A DNA stretch of 64,000 bases from positions 29,684-93,683 of the forward strand of contig UCCS01000047.1 of NCBI GenBank assembly GCA_900470965.1, in the 5' to 3' direction. The position numbers were made by a program, and so were the translations under genes. Positions within the stretch are counted from its first letter, which is position 1. Each line of letters starts with the position of its first letter. Shown piece after piece: positions 51,171-59,327 of the stretch. The notes beneath the pieces are model-generated. The model did not search any database. It worked only from the letters and a program-made list of their open reading frames with translations, and had not been told where the DNA came from. Source of the stretch: Hyphomicrobiales bacterium (GTDB lineage Bacteria; Pseudomonadota; Alphaproteobacteria; Rhizobiales; Rhizobiaceae).

Positions 51171-52004
51171 ATGAAACGGATTATCTTATTCTCGGGCGGC
51201 AGCGCCAGTCGATCGATCAATGTGGCGCTATGCCGAAACGGAGCCGACGTCACCCGCATAGTGCCGGCCTGGGACAGCGGCGGCAGCTCGGAAGTCATTC
51301 GTGAGCGGCTTGCCATACTTTCGGTCGGAGATATCCGCCAGGCTCTGATGACCATGGCGCATGGAGAGGGCTGTGCCGGTGACGTGGTCAGAATCTGCAA
51401 CGCCCGGCTTTCGGCCAATCTTGGCCGTGACGAAGCCCGCAATGAATTTCTCTTCTATGCGGAAGGCCGTCATCCGTTGCTGGAGAGGATGGAGCCGGGT
51501 CTTCGTGGTGCGGTCTTGAACTATCTGAACACGTTCGCCTCTACTGTCGGCCACGATTTCGATTTCAGCAACGGGAGCGTCGGCAACTTCATTCTGTCGG
51601 GCGCCTTTCTGGCACACAACGGGGATGTCAACACGGCGATCTTCGTGTTCAGGAAGCTGTGCGGCATTCGCGGAAACGTATGGCCGTCATCCTGCGACAA
51701 CGATCTGGTTCTGTCCGCAAGGCTGAAAGACGGTCGCAGCCTGATGCCACAGGACGTCATCACGTCAATGGCGCCGGAGGATGCAAGGATTGGAATAGCC
51801 GAGGTCGAGCTGGCTCGCGCCGACCGGAGTCCGGCGGTTGCAAACCCCGCGGTGCTGGACGCGATTGCCAATGCGGACCTTATCGCCTTCGGTCCGGGCA
51901 GCCTTTATACGAGTATCCTGCCGCATTTGCTGGTAAATGGCCTCGTCCCGGCGATTGAGAAAGCCAGTTGTCCGGCTGTTTTGATCGGCAATATCCTGCA
52001 ATGA
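51171..52004 (+). CDS. CofD/YvcK-like protein, shortened
   Basis: This is a 277-residue protein of the CofD/gluconeogenesis-factor (YvcK) superfamily. It shows the N-terminal ILFSGGSASRSINVALC loop, then DSGGSSEVIRERLAILSVGD and IRQALMTM, and near the end DLIAFGPGSLYTSILPHLLV. Known members transfer 2-phospho-L-lactate or bind UDP-sugars. Family members go on for about 30-120 more residues after the GPGSLYTS motif. Here the frame ends shortly after VLIGNILQ, and no continuation is found in the next 140 bases. It may be a shortened but active form or a truncated gene. Confidence 0.75.
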   Translation: MKRIILFSGGSASRSINVALCRNGADVTRIVPAWDSGGSSEVIRERLAILSVGDIRQALMTMAHGEGCAGDVVRICNARLSANLGRDEARNEFLFYAEGRHPLLERMEPGLRGAVLNYLNTFASTVGHDFDFSNGSVGNFILSGAFLAHNGDVNTAIFVFRKLCGIRGNVWPSSCDNDLVLSARLKDGRSLMPQDVITSMAPEDARIGIAEVELARADRSPAVANPAVLDAIANADLIAFGPGSLYTSILPHLLVNGLVPAIEKASCPAVLIGNILQ

Positions 52005-52225
52005 AAGGCTGCGGCGTTGCCAGGAACATCGAAGTCCCGACCGGGATGGTCATTCAGGCGTTTGGGCTGTTTTCCGAAGCGCCGATCCGGTGGCAGTCCT
52101 ATTTCCATCCGAGAAAAAACGAACGCCCTCAGAAGACTGACTAGTGTGCAGGCGGGCGCGAGCGCGCTTGCAATCATAAGCCATCAACGAAATTCATATC
52201 CAACGATTACAGGACTTGACCCTTT

Positions 52226-52241
52226 TGCACGCGCGTGCAAC
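52226..52241. promoter_or_regulatory. LacI operator candidate before phosphatase gene
   Basis: TTGCA-CGCGCG-TGCAA is a perfect 16-bp palindrome, 38 bases upstream of ATG 52279. It matches the two operators beside lacI (48652 and 48733) in half-site sequence and in the 6-base spacer. It links the phosphatase to the LacI regulon. Confidence 0.65.
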
Positions 52242-52278
52242 TGTGGTCCCGCGGACAAAACGCCTAAGGGGGATTTCG

Positions 52279-53115
52279 ATGCATCCAGGCTCGGATGTTG
52301 TCTTGGCCGAAACGCGTGCGGATTATTGCCGCGCCATCATCCGTGCTGCCGGGGATCTGGTTCTCAAGGGCTTTCATGCGGGAGCCGGAACAGGCTTATC
52401 GATGAAGGGTCCACAAGACTATTTGACGGAGACCGACGCCGCGTCGGAGGCTCTGATCCGCGACGGTATCCTGGCACGCTTTCCGAGCGACAGCTTCTTC
52501 GGCGAAGAAGGCGGTGGCGCTATCGGTGAGCGCGTCTGGGTCGTCGATCCCGTCGATGGCACGGCCAATTTCGCGCGCGGCATTCCCCATTTCTGCATTT
52601 CGATCGCCTATGTGGAAAAGGGGGTGACGGAGTTCGGTGCTATCTACAATCCAGCGCTTGATGAGCTTTATTTTGCCGAGCGTGGTCGCGGTGCCAGTTT
52701 GAACGGCAAGACGATCAAGGTCGCTGCGACAAATCGTTACGATGCCACCACGATCGAAATGGGATGGTCGACCCGCGTTGCGAACGAGACCTATCTCGAC
52801 GTGGTGAAGGGGCTGCTCGATCTCGGGACCAATGTGCGCCGGGCGGGTTCGGGTGCGCTGGCTTTGGCCTATGTGGCTGATGGCCGCTCCGACGGCTATG
52901 TCGAACTGCATATGAATTCCTGGGATTGCCTTGCCGGCCTTCTCCTTGTCAGCGAGGCGGGTGGCGATGTCTGCCCCTTCCTGGAGATTGGCAGCCTGGA
53001 AAACGGTGGCCCTGTCCTTGCGGTCGCTCCGGCGATTGCGGCCGGGATAAGCAAGATTGCAAAAATCCCGCTCTCTCTAGCGGGCAAGCGGCCTGAAGCA
53101 ACGCATCCGGGCTAG
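52279..53115 (+). CDS. Inositol-monophosphatase-family phosphatase
   Basis: This is a 278-residue metal-dependent phosphatase of the IMPase/FBPase superfamily. It shows the first metal ligand Glu in SFFGEEGGG, the DPVDGTANF motif, and WDCLAGLLLVSEAGG near the C-terminus. Substrates in the family include inositol, histidinol and sugar phosphates. ATG 52279 follows AAGGGGGA. It has its own promoter region with a LacI-type operator. A sugar-phosphate substrate supplied by the AfuABC-like importer is a reasonable guess. An IS110 relic begins about 120 bases after its stop. Confidence 0.9.
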   Translation: MHPGSDVVLAETRADYCRAIIRAAGDLVLKGFHAGAGTGLSMKGPQDYLTETDAASEALIRDGILARFPSDSFFGEEGGGAIGERVWVVDPVDGTANFARGIPHFCISIAYVEKGVTEFGAIYNPALDELYFAERGRGASLNGKTIKVAATNRYDATTIEMGWSTRVANETYLDVVKGLLDLGTNVRRAGSGALALAYVADGRSDGYVELHMNSWDCLAGLLLVSEAGGDVCPFLEIGSLENGGPVLAVAPAIAAGISKIAKIPLSLAGKRPEATHPG

Positions 53116-53236
53116 GTCTGTAGCAGTGGTAATGGCGTGCTCCCGGACTTCCTGTCGCGCATTTCGGGCGCGTCGGACTTGCGACCCCCCTGCGCCGAAC
53201 GATCGTCTTGCTCAAGAACCGCCGATTCCGGCCCAG

Positions 53237-53912
53237 GAGGTGCGCGCGCTGCTGACCGGACGCAAGCTCATCCAAGGAAAACTTCATGACATCGAGATGA
53301 GCCTCCGGGGCATTCTGCGCGGCTTCGGCCTCAAGGTAGGGCCGACCACGCGACGCACCTATGCGGCACGGATCCGCGAGCGAATTGAACGTCATCCGAC
53401 TTTGGAGGCGATTGCCGCGTCGCTGCTGAAGGTGCGCGACGCACTTGCGGGCGAATTTGCAGGTGTCGAACGAAAGGAGCGTGGTATTGCCCGTCAGGAC
53501 GAGAGCGCACGGCGGCTCACGACAGAACCCGGCGTTGGCGTCCTAGTGGCGCTGACATTTGTGTCGGTCGTTGCCGCTCCGGAGCGTTTTCGATCATCCC
53601 GAGCGGTGGGGCCGCACTTCGGATTGGCGCCGAAGAAGTATCAATCGGGCGAGACCGATTATACTGGTCGCATCTCGAAGATCGGCGACGTAGGTGTACG
53701 AACCGCGCTCTACGAGGCCGCCAACGTCATCCTGACTCGGCCGGTCAAAGGCTCGGATCTTAAGACTTGGGCGCTGGCGGTCGCAAGACGGGGCGGGACC
53801 CAGAAAGGCGCGGGTTGGATTGGCCCGCAAGCTGGCGGTGGTGTTGCATCGCATGCTCAGGGACGGAACCAACTTCATTCCTCGCAAGGCAGCGCCAGCC
53901 ATGGCCGGCTGA
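53237..53912 (+). mobile_element. IS110-family transposase relic
   Basis: From about 53237 the plus strand encodes QEVRALLTGRKLIQGKLHDI, then GFGLKVGPTTRRTYAARIRE, PGVGVLVALTFVSVVAAPER and HFGLAPKKYQSGETDYTGRI with SKIGDVGVRTALYEAANVIL. This is the C-terminal (transposase_20) half of an IS110/IS1111-type transposase. The N-terminal DEDD catalytic part is missing. A frameshift near 53790 moves the end (VGLARKLAVVLHRMLRDGTN) to another frame, which ends at TGA 53910-53912. It is dead. Confidence 0.85.
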
Positions 53913-54276
53913 GGAGGAAGTATGTAACAAGACAGGCTTTCGGGCGGGCCATACCATCAGTCCCCGGAGCAAGGTCCCTTCGCCGGGACGATGGATGGTT
54001 AGGCCGCAGTGAGGTAAGCAGCACTAGTGGACTGCGCGTTTCTAGGCTGGCCAACCGCTCCTCAGCAGACCCCATACAGCAGCCGCGTCGACCATGACCG
54101 AGCGCGCTCCGATTGTGAATTGCCCCCTCTTTCGACCGGACACTGAGGATAGCAGGAAGGCTCAAGCATTGCCGTTTCGGCAAGGAGAGAGCCGAAAATC
54201 GGCGCTTCTTAAGAACGCTCTAGTTTGTCATAGTTTGCTGAAGGCGCGCGGTTCAGAGCGGCATGAGGCGAGGGTC

Positions 54277-54642
54277 ATGGCTTACGTAATTACCGAAGCC
54301 TGCATCGATACGAAGGATGGAGCCTGCACGGTCGCCTGTCCGGTCGATTGCATCTATGAGGGGGGGAGGATGTTCTACATCCAGCCGGAGGAATGCATCA
54401 ACTGCGGACTCTGCCTTTCTGTGTGCCCAGTCGACGCAATCTTGTGGGAGGAGGAAATCCCAACGGACCGGCTGTTCCTGCGCGACGTCAATCGCGATTT
54501 CTTTGCCGATAACGTCACCGGATGGGGCGCCCCCGGTGGCTGGGATAAGAGCCGCGTCACCAGCCTCGATCATCCTTTCGTGGCAGCCTATCGCAGCCGA
54601 TCGAAAGCAGAATCCGATAGAATGGGAGGAGCTTTTTCATGA
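54277..54642 (+). CDS. Two-cluster bacterial ferredoxin
   Basis: This is a 121-residue ferredoxin. The first cluster region is ACIDTKDGACTVACPVDCIY, and the second is CINCGLCLSVCPVDAI, so it can hold a 3Fe-4S or 4Fe-4S cluster plus a second 4Fe-4S cluster. The 45-residue C-terminal tail is helical, as in 7Fe ferredoxins of actinobacterial type. ATG 54277 is chosen because the family starts MAYVIT; the open frame upstream is not protein-like. It overlaps by four bases (ATGA) a DapA relic. It may supply electrons to a now-lost oxygenase. Confidence 0.88.
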   Translation: MAYVITEACIDTKDGACTVACPVDCIYEGGRMFYIQPEECINCGLCLSVCPVDAILWEEEIPTDRLFLRDVNRDFFADNVTGWGAPGGWDKSRVTSLDHPFVAAYRSRSKAESDRMGGAFS

Positions 54643-55010
54643 CGCAAACCCGGATTGCTAAGGACAGCTCTGGCAACCTTGCCTATGCGAGGGAACTCGC
54701 CCAGATCGCCGGCTTTCGTGACTTTCCAAGCAGCGAAACGGCGCTTGCCGATGCCGGGCGTGACGGATATGCCGGCTGCATCTCCGCAACAGTCAATATC
54801 GATCCGCGCGGAAAATGCAGGGCTTCTCGGCCATGTCGGCAGCTTGCGGCAAACGATCGCCGCCAATCCCCTCATTCCGGCAGTCAAATACCTCGTCGGC
54901 AAACGCGCCGGTAATGCGGTCTGGAACTGCGTCCTGCTTCCACGATTGCCGATAACCGACCCAAAAGAAGCTCGAAGGTCTCAGCGCTTTGCGAATTGGA
55001 GCGCGGGTCG
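54639..55010 (+). pseudogene. DapA-family relic with internal deletions
   Basis: The frame starting at ATG 54639 reads MTQTRIAKDSSGNLAYAREL, then GFRDFPSSETALADAGRDGY and AGCISATVNIDP. This matches the region of dihydrodipicolinate-synthase-family proteins from the schiff-base strand onward. Then the frame shifts to ENAGLLGHVGSLRQTIAANP followed by LIPAVKYLVGKRAGNAVW and LPRLPITD, the family's C-terminus. The first 160 residues are gone, and the piece around NIDP is deleted. It is a remnant. Confidence 0.7.
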
Positions 55011-55035
55011 ACGCATGTTCTGCTTTGGCCCGGCT

Positions 55036-56430
55036 TCACTCGATGGCGGGCCAAGTCGCATAATAAGCGCGGGTGGCCGCCGACAAGGCACTGACGAGAG
55101 GGCGTTGCCTTTCAAGCCTCGGCAAATCGGCTTTCGCCTGTGCGAGCAGCTCCGACAGCGCGGCATCAAAATCCATGCCCGTCAGTTTCCCGTCGCGCAG
55201 GACCTCCTGACCTGCCACGAATAGCCCTCTGGCAAATTCGCCACGCATGCGGGTCAAGAGGACTTCCGCCTCATCGACATCGTCGAACAGTGAATCGGCA
55301 ATCAGTGCCTGGTAATCGACGATGGTGAAATCCTGCACATCTGACGCATTGATGATCTGACGGCCGACCTTGATTGCCGCATCGAAGAGCATTTGCGCCG
55401 TGAACTGTTGAGTCAGGCCTCGCCCGCCGTGCAGGAGATAGAGAAGTCGCATCTCGCGCCAGAGATCCTGATCGTCGTCCAATCCGGTACCATCCAGGCC
55501 GATTGCAAAGGCTGGGCCACCGCGCGTGATCGTCGATGCAATGGGCGCGACGCCCGAGCGCAGACGCAGATTGGCCGTGGGATTGCTGACGACCTGTACG
55601 CCGCGGTCGGCAAGCAGCTCCAGCTCATCGGGGCGCAACTGAACGCCATGAGCAACGGCAAGCCTTGGTGAGAGGAAGCCAATCTTGTCGAGGTAGGTAA
55701 CGACACCTTCGGGAAAGCGGCGGTCGAGCCAAGCGCGTTGGCGCGGGCTCTCGAGCAGATGCATGTGGATGCGTCGATCATGGCGCGAGGAAGCTTCGGC
55801 AATCGCCTCCAGAAGCGCGTTCGAACACCATTGTGGCCCGATCGGACCATACTGCACATCGACGAGCAGATTGGTATTGGCGGCGGCGACAGTCTCGACG
55901 GCATCAAGCTGTGCGTGAATGGGCGCATAGTTCGGAATCGTGCCGGCGAGCACATCCCAATCGCCTTCGGAGAGAAACGGGCGCAATCGCTGCGGGCCGC
56001 CATCATAGGCCCAGGCATCGCGGTCGAGCAATGGGCAGGAGAGGCCAAGCCGAATGCCGACATCGCCTGCGGCCCGCATGACAGCGCTCGCCTCATCGAC
56101 CAGACGGTCGACGTTGAGAGAGTTGTGGCAATGCATCGTCGCGCCGACGCCGGTTCTGGCAAGTCGGCCAAAGGCGACAAGCGCTTCGAGATAGGCATCC
56201 GTTCGTGGCCGCAGCCTGAGGCCCGGTATCCACACTTCCAAAGCGTCGTCGGTTGCACCGAAATCAAGGGTGCGGATGCCGTAACCATGGTCGTGAGCAT
56301 TGACAGGTGACGGCATGATCAGATCGCCGGGCAGCGCAGTCACAGCCCCGAGTGATGGCAGGTCTGTCAATCTCTCGGCGTGCATGGCCGGGGCATAGCC
56401 GGGACGTTTTACCAGGCGAATCTTCTTCAT
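55036..56430 (-). CDS. Amidohydrolase-family metal-dependent hydrolase
   Basis: This is a 464-residue amidohydrolase of the deaminase/chlorohydrolase (ATZ/TRZ) type. Metal ligands are visible as HDH in SPVNAHDHGYG, His in IHMHLLES, His in VAHGVQL and Asp in GLDGTGLDDDQD. Relatives deaminate or dechlorinate heterocycles, nucleobases and amino-aromatic compounds. It is the last gene of the eight-gene operon, 7 bases after the LysR gene. It suggests that the imported substrate contains a ring or an amide/amine bond to be hydrolysed. The exact reaction is unknown. Confidence 0.9.
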   Translation of the reverse strand: MKKIRLVKRPGYAPAMHAERLTDLPSLGAVTALPGDLIMPSPVNAHDHGYGIRTLDFGATDDALEVWIPGLRLRPRTDAYLEALVAFGRLARTGVGATMHCHNSLNVDRLVDEASAVMRAAGDVGIRLGLSCPLLDRDAWAYDGGPQRLRPFLSEGDWDVLAGTIPNYAPIHAQLDAVETVAAANTNLLVDVQYGPIGPQWCSNALLEAIAEASSRHDRRIHMHLLESPRQRAWLDRRFPEGVVTYLDKIGFLSPRLAVAHGVQLRPDELELLADRGVQVVSNPTANLRLRSGVAPIASTITRGGPAFAIGLDGTGLDDDQDLWREMRLLYLLHGGRGLTQQFTAQMLFDAAIKVGRQIINASDVQDFTIVDYQALIADSLFDDVDEAEVLLTRMRGEFARGLFVAGQEVLRDGKLTGMDFDAALSELLAQAKADLPRLERQRPLVSALSAATRAYYATWPAIE

Positions 56431-56437
56431 GCTTTTC

Positions 56438-57361
56438 TCATCTGCTGACGATGGCTCTCAAATTCTCGCCGAACCTGCGCAGCTCGGTGTTGAGCAGCTC
56501 GATGACCGCCTGGCTGGCATGGGTCAGATGCCGGTCGCGCGGCACGAAAATACCGATATCTACTACGCTGAGCTTGAAGTCCCGGATCGGGATGGCAACG
56601 ATTTCGCCCGTCTGGATTTCCGGCCAGAGGCCAACCGGAGTAAAAAAACCAATGCCGTCTCCCGACATGATCAGTGGTTTGAGGAGGATTGGATTGTTGG
56701 ATGCGACCAACGTTCGCCCCACCCGATTGAGCCCTGCAAGTTCGACTGCTATCGCTGAACTGACGACTTCGCTGTCGAGCGCGAGAAGCAGCTTGTATTG
56801 GGCGCATTCTGGCAACGTCACCGATTTCGCCCGCGCCAATGGGTGCGATGAAGCCACCATGGCCATGAAGGCTGTGCGGATCGAACCGACAAGCTTCAGG
56901 TCATGTGGGGTCGCAAGGTCAAAGCTGATGCCGATATCAATGTCGCCAGCCGCCATGAAATGGAAAATATTGTTGTAGGCTCCGGCTCGGACACGAAAGT
57001 CCACCGCGGGATGCAGCTTATGAAACCTCTTGATGAAATCAGGAAGAAACGTCACCAGCAGGCTGTCTAGGGCGGCTAGATGAACGCGCCCCGTATTCTT
57101 TCCCTGAAGGTCGCCGAGATTGGACTTCATGACCTCGAAGTCCTGCAGCGTCTCTTTGGCGTGGCGCAACACTATTTCGCCGGCAGACGTCAATCGCAAG
57201 CCATCCGAGAAGCGCTCGAACAGCGGCGTGCCGAGCTCGTCCTCCAACTTCTTGATCTGGCGGCTGACGGCGGAGGTCGCGACATGCAGCTCTTCCGATG
57301 CCTTACGGATCGATCCGGAACGTGCGACCTCTGTGAAATATTTCAGGATGCTGGCATGCAT
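56438..57361 (-). CDS. LysR-family regulator inside the catabolic operon
   Basis: This is a 307-residue LysR regulator. The DNA-binding region is GSIRKASEELHVATSAVSRQ followed by LEDELGTPLFERFSDGLRLT, and the effector domain is complete. It is embedded between the enoyl-CoA hydratase gene (35 bases away) and the amidohydrolase gene (7 bases), all on the same strand. It probably controls the operon by binding the T-N11-A motif upstream of the first gene. The likely inducer is the substrate or an early intermediate. Confidence 0.92.
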   Translation of the reverse strand: MHASILKYFTEVARSGSIRKASEELHVATSAVSRQIKKLEDELGTPLFERFSDGLRLTSAGEIVLRHAKETLQDFEVMKSNLGDLQGKNTGRVHLAALDSLLVTFLPDFIKRFHKLHPAVDFRVRAGAYNNIFHFMAAGDIDIGISFDLATPHDLKLVGSIRTAFMAMVASSHPLARAKSVTLPECAQYKLLLALDSEVVSSAIAVELAGLNRVGRTLVASNNPILLKPLIMSGDGIGFFTPVGLWPEIQTGEIVAIPIRDFKLSVVDIGIFVPRDRHLTHASQAVIELLNTELRRFGENLRAIVSR

Positions 57362-57396
57362 GAATGGCCCTCAGACATCGCGGAGCTATACCATGC

Positions 57397-58173
57397 CTAC
57401 CTGCCGCGCCAAACCGGAGCACGCTTCTCGCGGAAGGCAGTAACACCCTCGATGGCATCCTCGCTCTTCAACGCCTTGATCAGGGCGGGCGTCCGCAGCG
57501 CCTGCGCTTCTGCCGGGCTCAAATGAGCGGTGCGATTCACCGTCTGCTTGATGGCGCGCAGCGACAGCGGTGCACAGGCAACGATATCCGCAGCCCAGCG
57601 ATCGACAGCGGCGTCAAGGTCCGCAGCCGGCACCACTTCGTTGACGATGCCGTAGTCAGCCATTTCGAGCGCGCCGAATTGCCGTCCGGTCAGCATGACG
57701 GCCATGGCGCGATTGAAAGCGATCTTGCGCTGCAGCAGGATCATGCCGCCATCGAGCGGCATGCGGCCGACGCGCGCTTCCGGCAGGCCGAAGCGTGCCG
57801 TCTCCACCGCAATGACGATATCGCAGCCGAGCACCATCTCGAAACCGCCGCCCAACGCGTAGCCGTTGACGCGGGCGATGACGGGCACGTCGAGCGAGCG
57901 GCGGAAGGCGAGACCGCCAAAGCCGTTTTCCCGGCCGACGGTCCAGTAATCGACGCCGGAATTGCCGCTGCCGCCCTTGAGGTCGGCGCCTGCACAAAAA
58001 GCCTTTTCGCCCGAGCCTGTCAGAACGACGCAGCTGATATCGTCGCGCTTCTCGATCTCCGCCCAGATCGACTCAAGTTCGGCTTCCGTCTCGGCATCGA
58101 CTGCGTTCATCCGGTCGGGCCGGTCCAGCGTGAGGCGGGCGACGCGATCTCCTACGGTGAAGGAGACGCTCAT
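57397..58173 (-). CDS. Enoyl-CoA hydratase/isomerase family protein
   Basis: This is a 258-residue crotonase-fold enzyme. The oxyanion hole regions are AFCAGADLKGGSGN and NGYALGGGFEMVLGCDIVIA. One catalytic Glu lies in GLPEARVGRMPLDGG. The crotonase family hydrates, isomerises or cleaves acyl-CoA thioesters. It overlaps the CoA-transferase gene by four bases. The pair suggests a CoA-activated intermediate in a ring- or chain-degrading pathway. Confidence 0.92.
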   Translation of the reverse strand: MSVSFTVGDRVARLTLDRPDRMNAVDAETEAELESIWAEIEKRDDISCVVLTGSGEKAFCAGADLKGGSGNSGVDYWTVGRENGFGGLAFRRSLDVPVIARVNGYALGGGFEMVLGCDIVIAVETARFGLPEARVGRMPLDGGMILLQRKIAFNRAMAVMLTGRQFGALEMADYGIVNEVVPAADLDAAVDRWAADIVACAPLSLRAIKQTVNRTAHLSPAEAQALRTPALIKALKSEDAIEGVTAFREKRAPVWRGR

Positions 58174-59327
58174 GCTGCGTCTCCCTGCACCTCGGAAAGC
58201 GAAGCCAGAATTTCGTCATTGTGCTGGCCGAGCCGCGGCGGAGAAATTCGCACAGTCACCTGCGCGGCCGACATGTCGATCGGCGAGCCGATCAGGCGGA
58301 TCGGACCGGCTGCCGTCTCGCCTGCCTCGAGAATCATCTTGTTGATGATCGTCTGCTCGTCTTTCAGCGCCTCGGGGAGCGAGCGCACCGGCGCGCAAAG
58401 GATGTCCACGCCTTCCAGCCGCGCGATCCAGTGCGCGGTGCTGTTCTTGGCGAAATTATCGCGGAAGATCGCCTGTAATTCCGGCCGCCGCGCCATCTGG
58501 GCATCGAAATCCTTGTAGTGCGGATATTGCGAGAGGTCCTCGATCTCTAACGCCTCGCAGATGTCGCGCAAGGGGTTCGGCTTGAAGGCGCCGACCATGA
58601 CGATCGCGCTATCCGTTGTCTCGAAAACACCCGTCAGCGGGAAGGCGCCCCAGTTCAGGTCCTTCTGCCGCATCAGATGTGTCGTGCCCTCCTGCATCTG
58701 CATGGCGATCATGGAGTTGTAGAGGCTGACGGCGACCTGTTGGCCTTCGCCGGTCTTGTCGCGTTGCAGCAGGGCGAGCAGGATGCCCTGGACGAGATGC
58801 ATGCCGGCGGAATAATCAGCCAGCGGGGTGGCATAGATCGAGGTCGGATGGCTGTTGTCCGACTTGCGGCGCATGACGCCAGAGACGGCCTGCGCCAGCA
58901 CATCCTGGCCGCCCTTATGCTGATAGGGGCCGGTTAGCCCGAATCCAGTACCGACAGCATAGATCAGGCGCGGATTGATCTTCTTGAGATCCTCATAGCC
59001 AAAGCCCATGCGCTCCATCACGCCAGGCCGGAAGTTGTTGACGACAACATCCGCCGTCTCAAGCAGCGCCTGGACGGTCTTGCGGGCGCCAGGCTCTTTC
59101 AGATCGAGTGCCAGGCTCTTCTTGTTGCGGTTCAAGGAGCAGAAGACCGGGTTGTTTAGCCCGTCCGGATCGGAGCCCAGAGACCAGCGCGACAGATCGC
59201 CGATCTTGACCTTCTCGATCTTGATGACTTCCGCACCATAGTCGGCCAGCACCTGCGTACAGGAAGGGCCGAGCATGACCTGCGTGAAATCGATCACGCG
59301 CATTCCGTCGAGTGGCAAAGTCGTCAT
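58170..59327 (-). CDS. Class III CoA-transferase (CaiB/BaiF)
   Basis: This is a 385-residue family III CoA-transferase. It shows the N-terminal MRVIDFTQVMLGPSCTQVLA with DYGAEVIKIEKVKIGDLSRW, and VVNNFRPGVMERMGFGYEDL. Family members transfer CoA between organic acids and usually keep a catalytic Asp in the G-Q-D segment; here GGQDVLAQAVSG carries it. It activates a free acid to its CoA thioester, and the neighbouring crotonase may act on that product. It overlaps both adjacent genes by four bases. Confidence 0.93.
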   Translation of the reverse strand: MTTLPLDGMRVIDFTQVMLGPSCTQVLADYGAEVIKIEKVKIGDLSRWSLGSDPDGLNNPVFCSLNRNKKSLALDLKEPGARKTVQALLETADVVVNNFRPGVMERMGFGYEDLKKINPRLIYAVGTGFGLTGPYQHKGGQDVLAQAVSGVMRRKSDNSHPTSIYATPLADYSAGMHLVQGILLALLQRDKTGEGQQVAVSLYNSMIAMQMQEGTTHLMRQKDLNWGAFPLTGVFETTDSAIVMVGAFKPNPLRDICEALEIEDLSQYPHYKDFDAQMARRPELQAIFRDNFAKNSTAHWIARLEGVDILCAPVRSLPEALKDEQTIINKMILEAGETAAGPIRLIGSPIDMSAAQVTVRISPPRLGQHNDEILASLSEVQGDAA

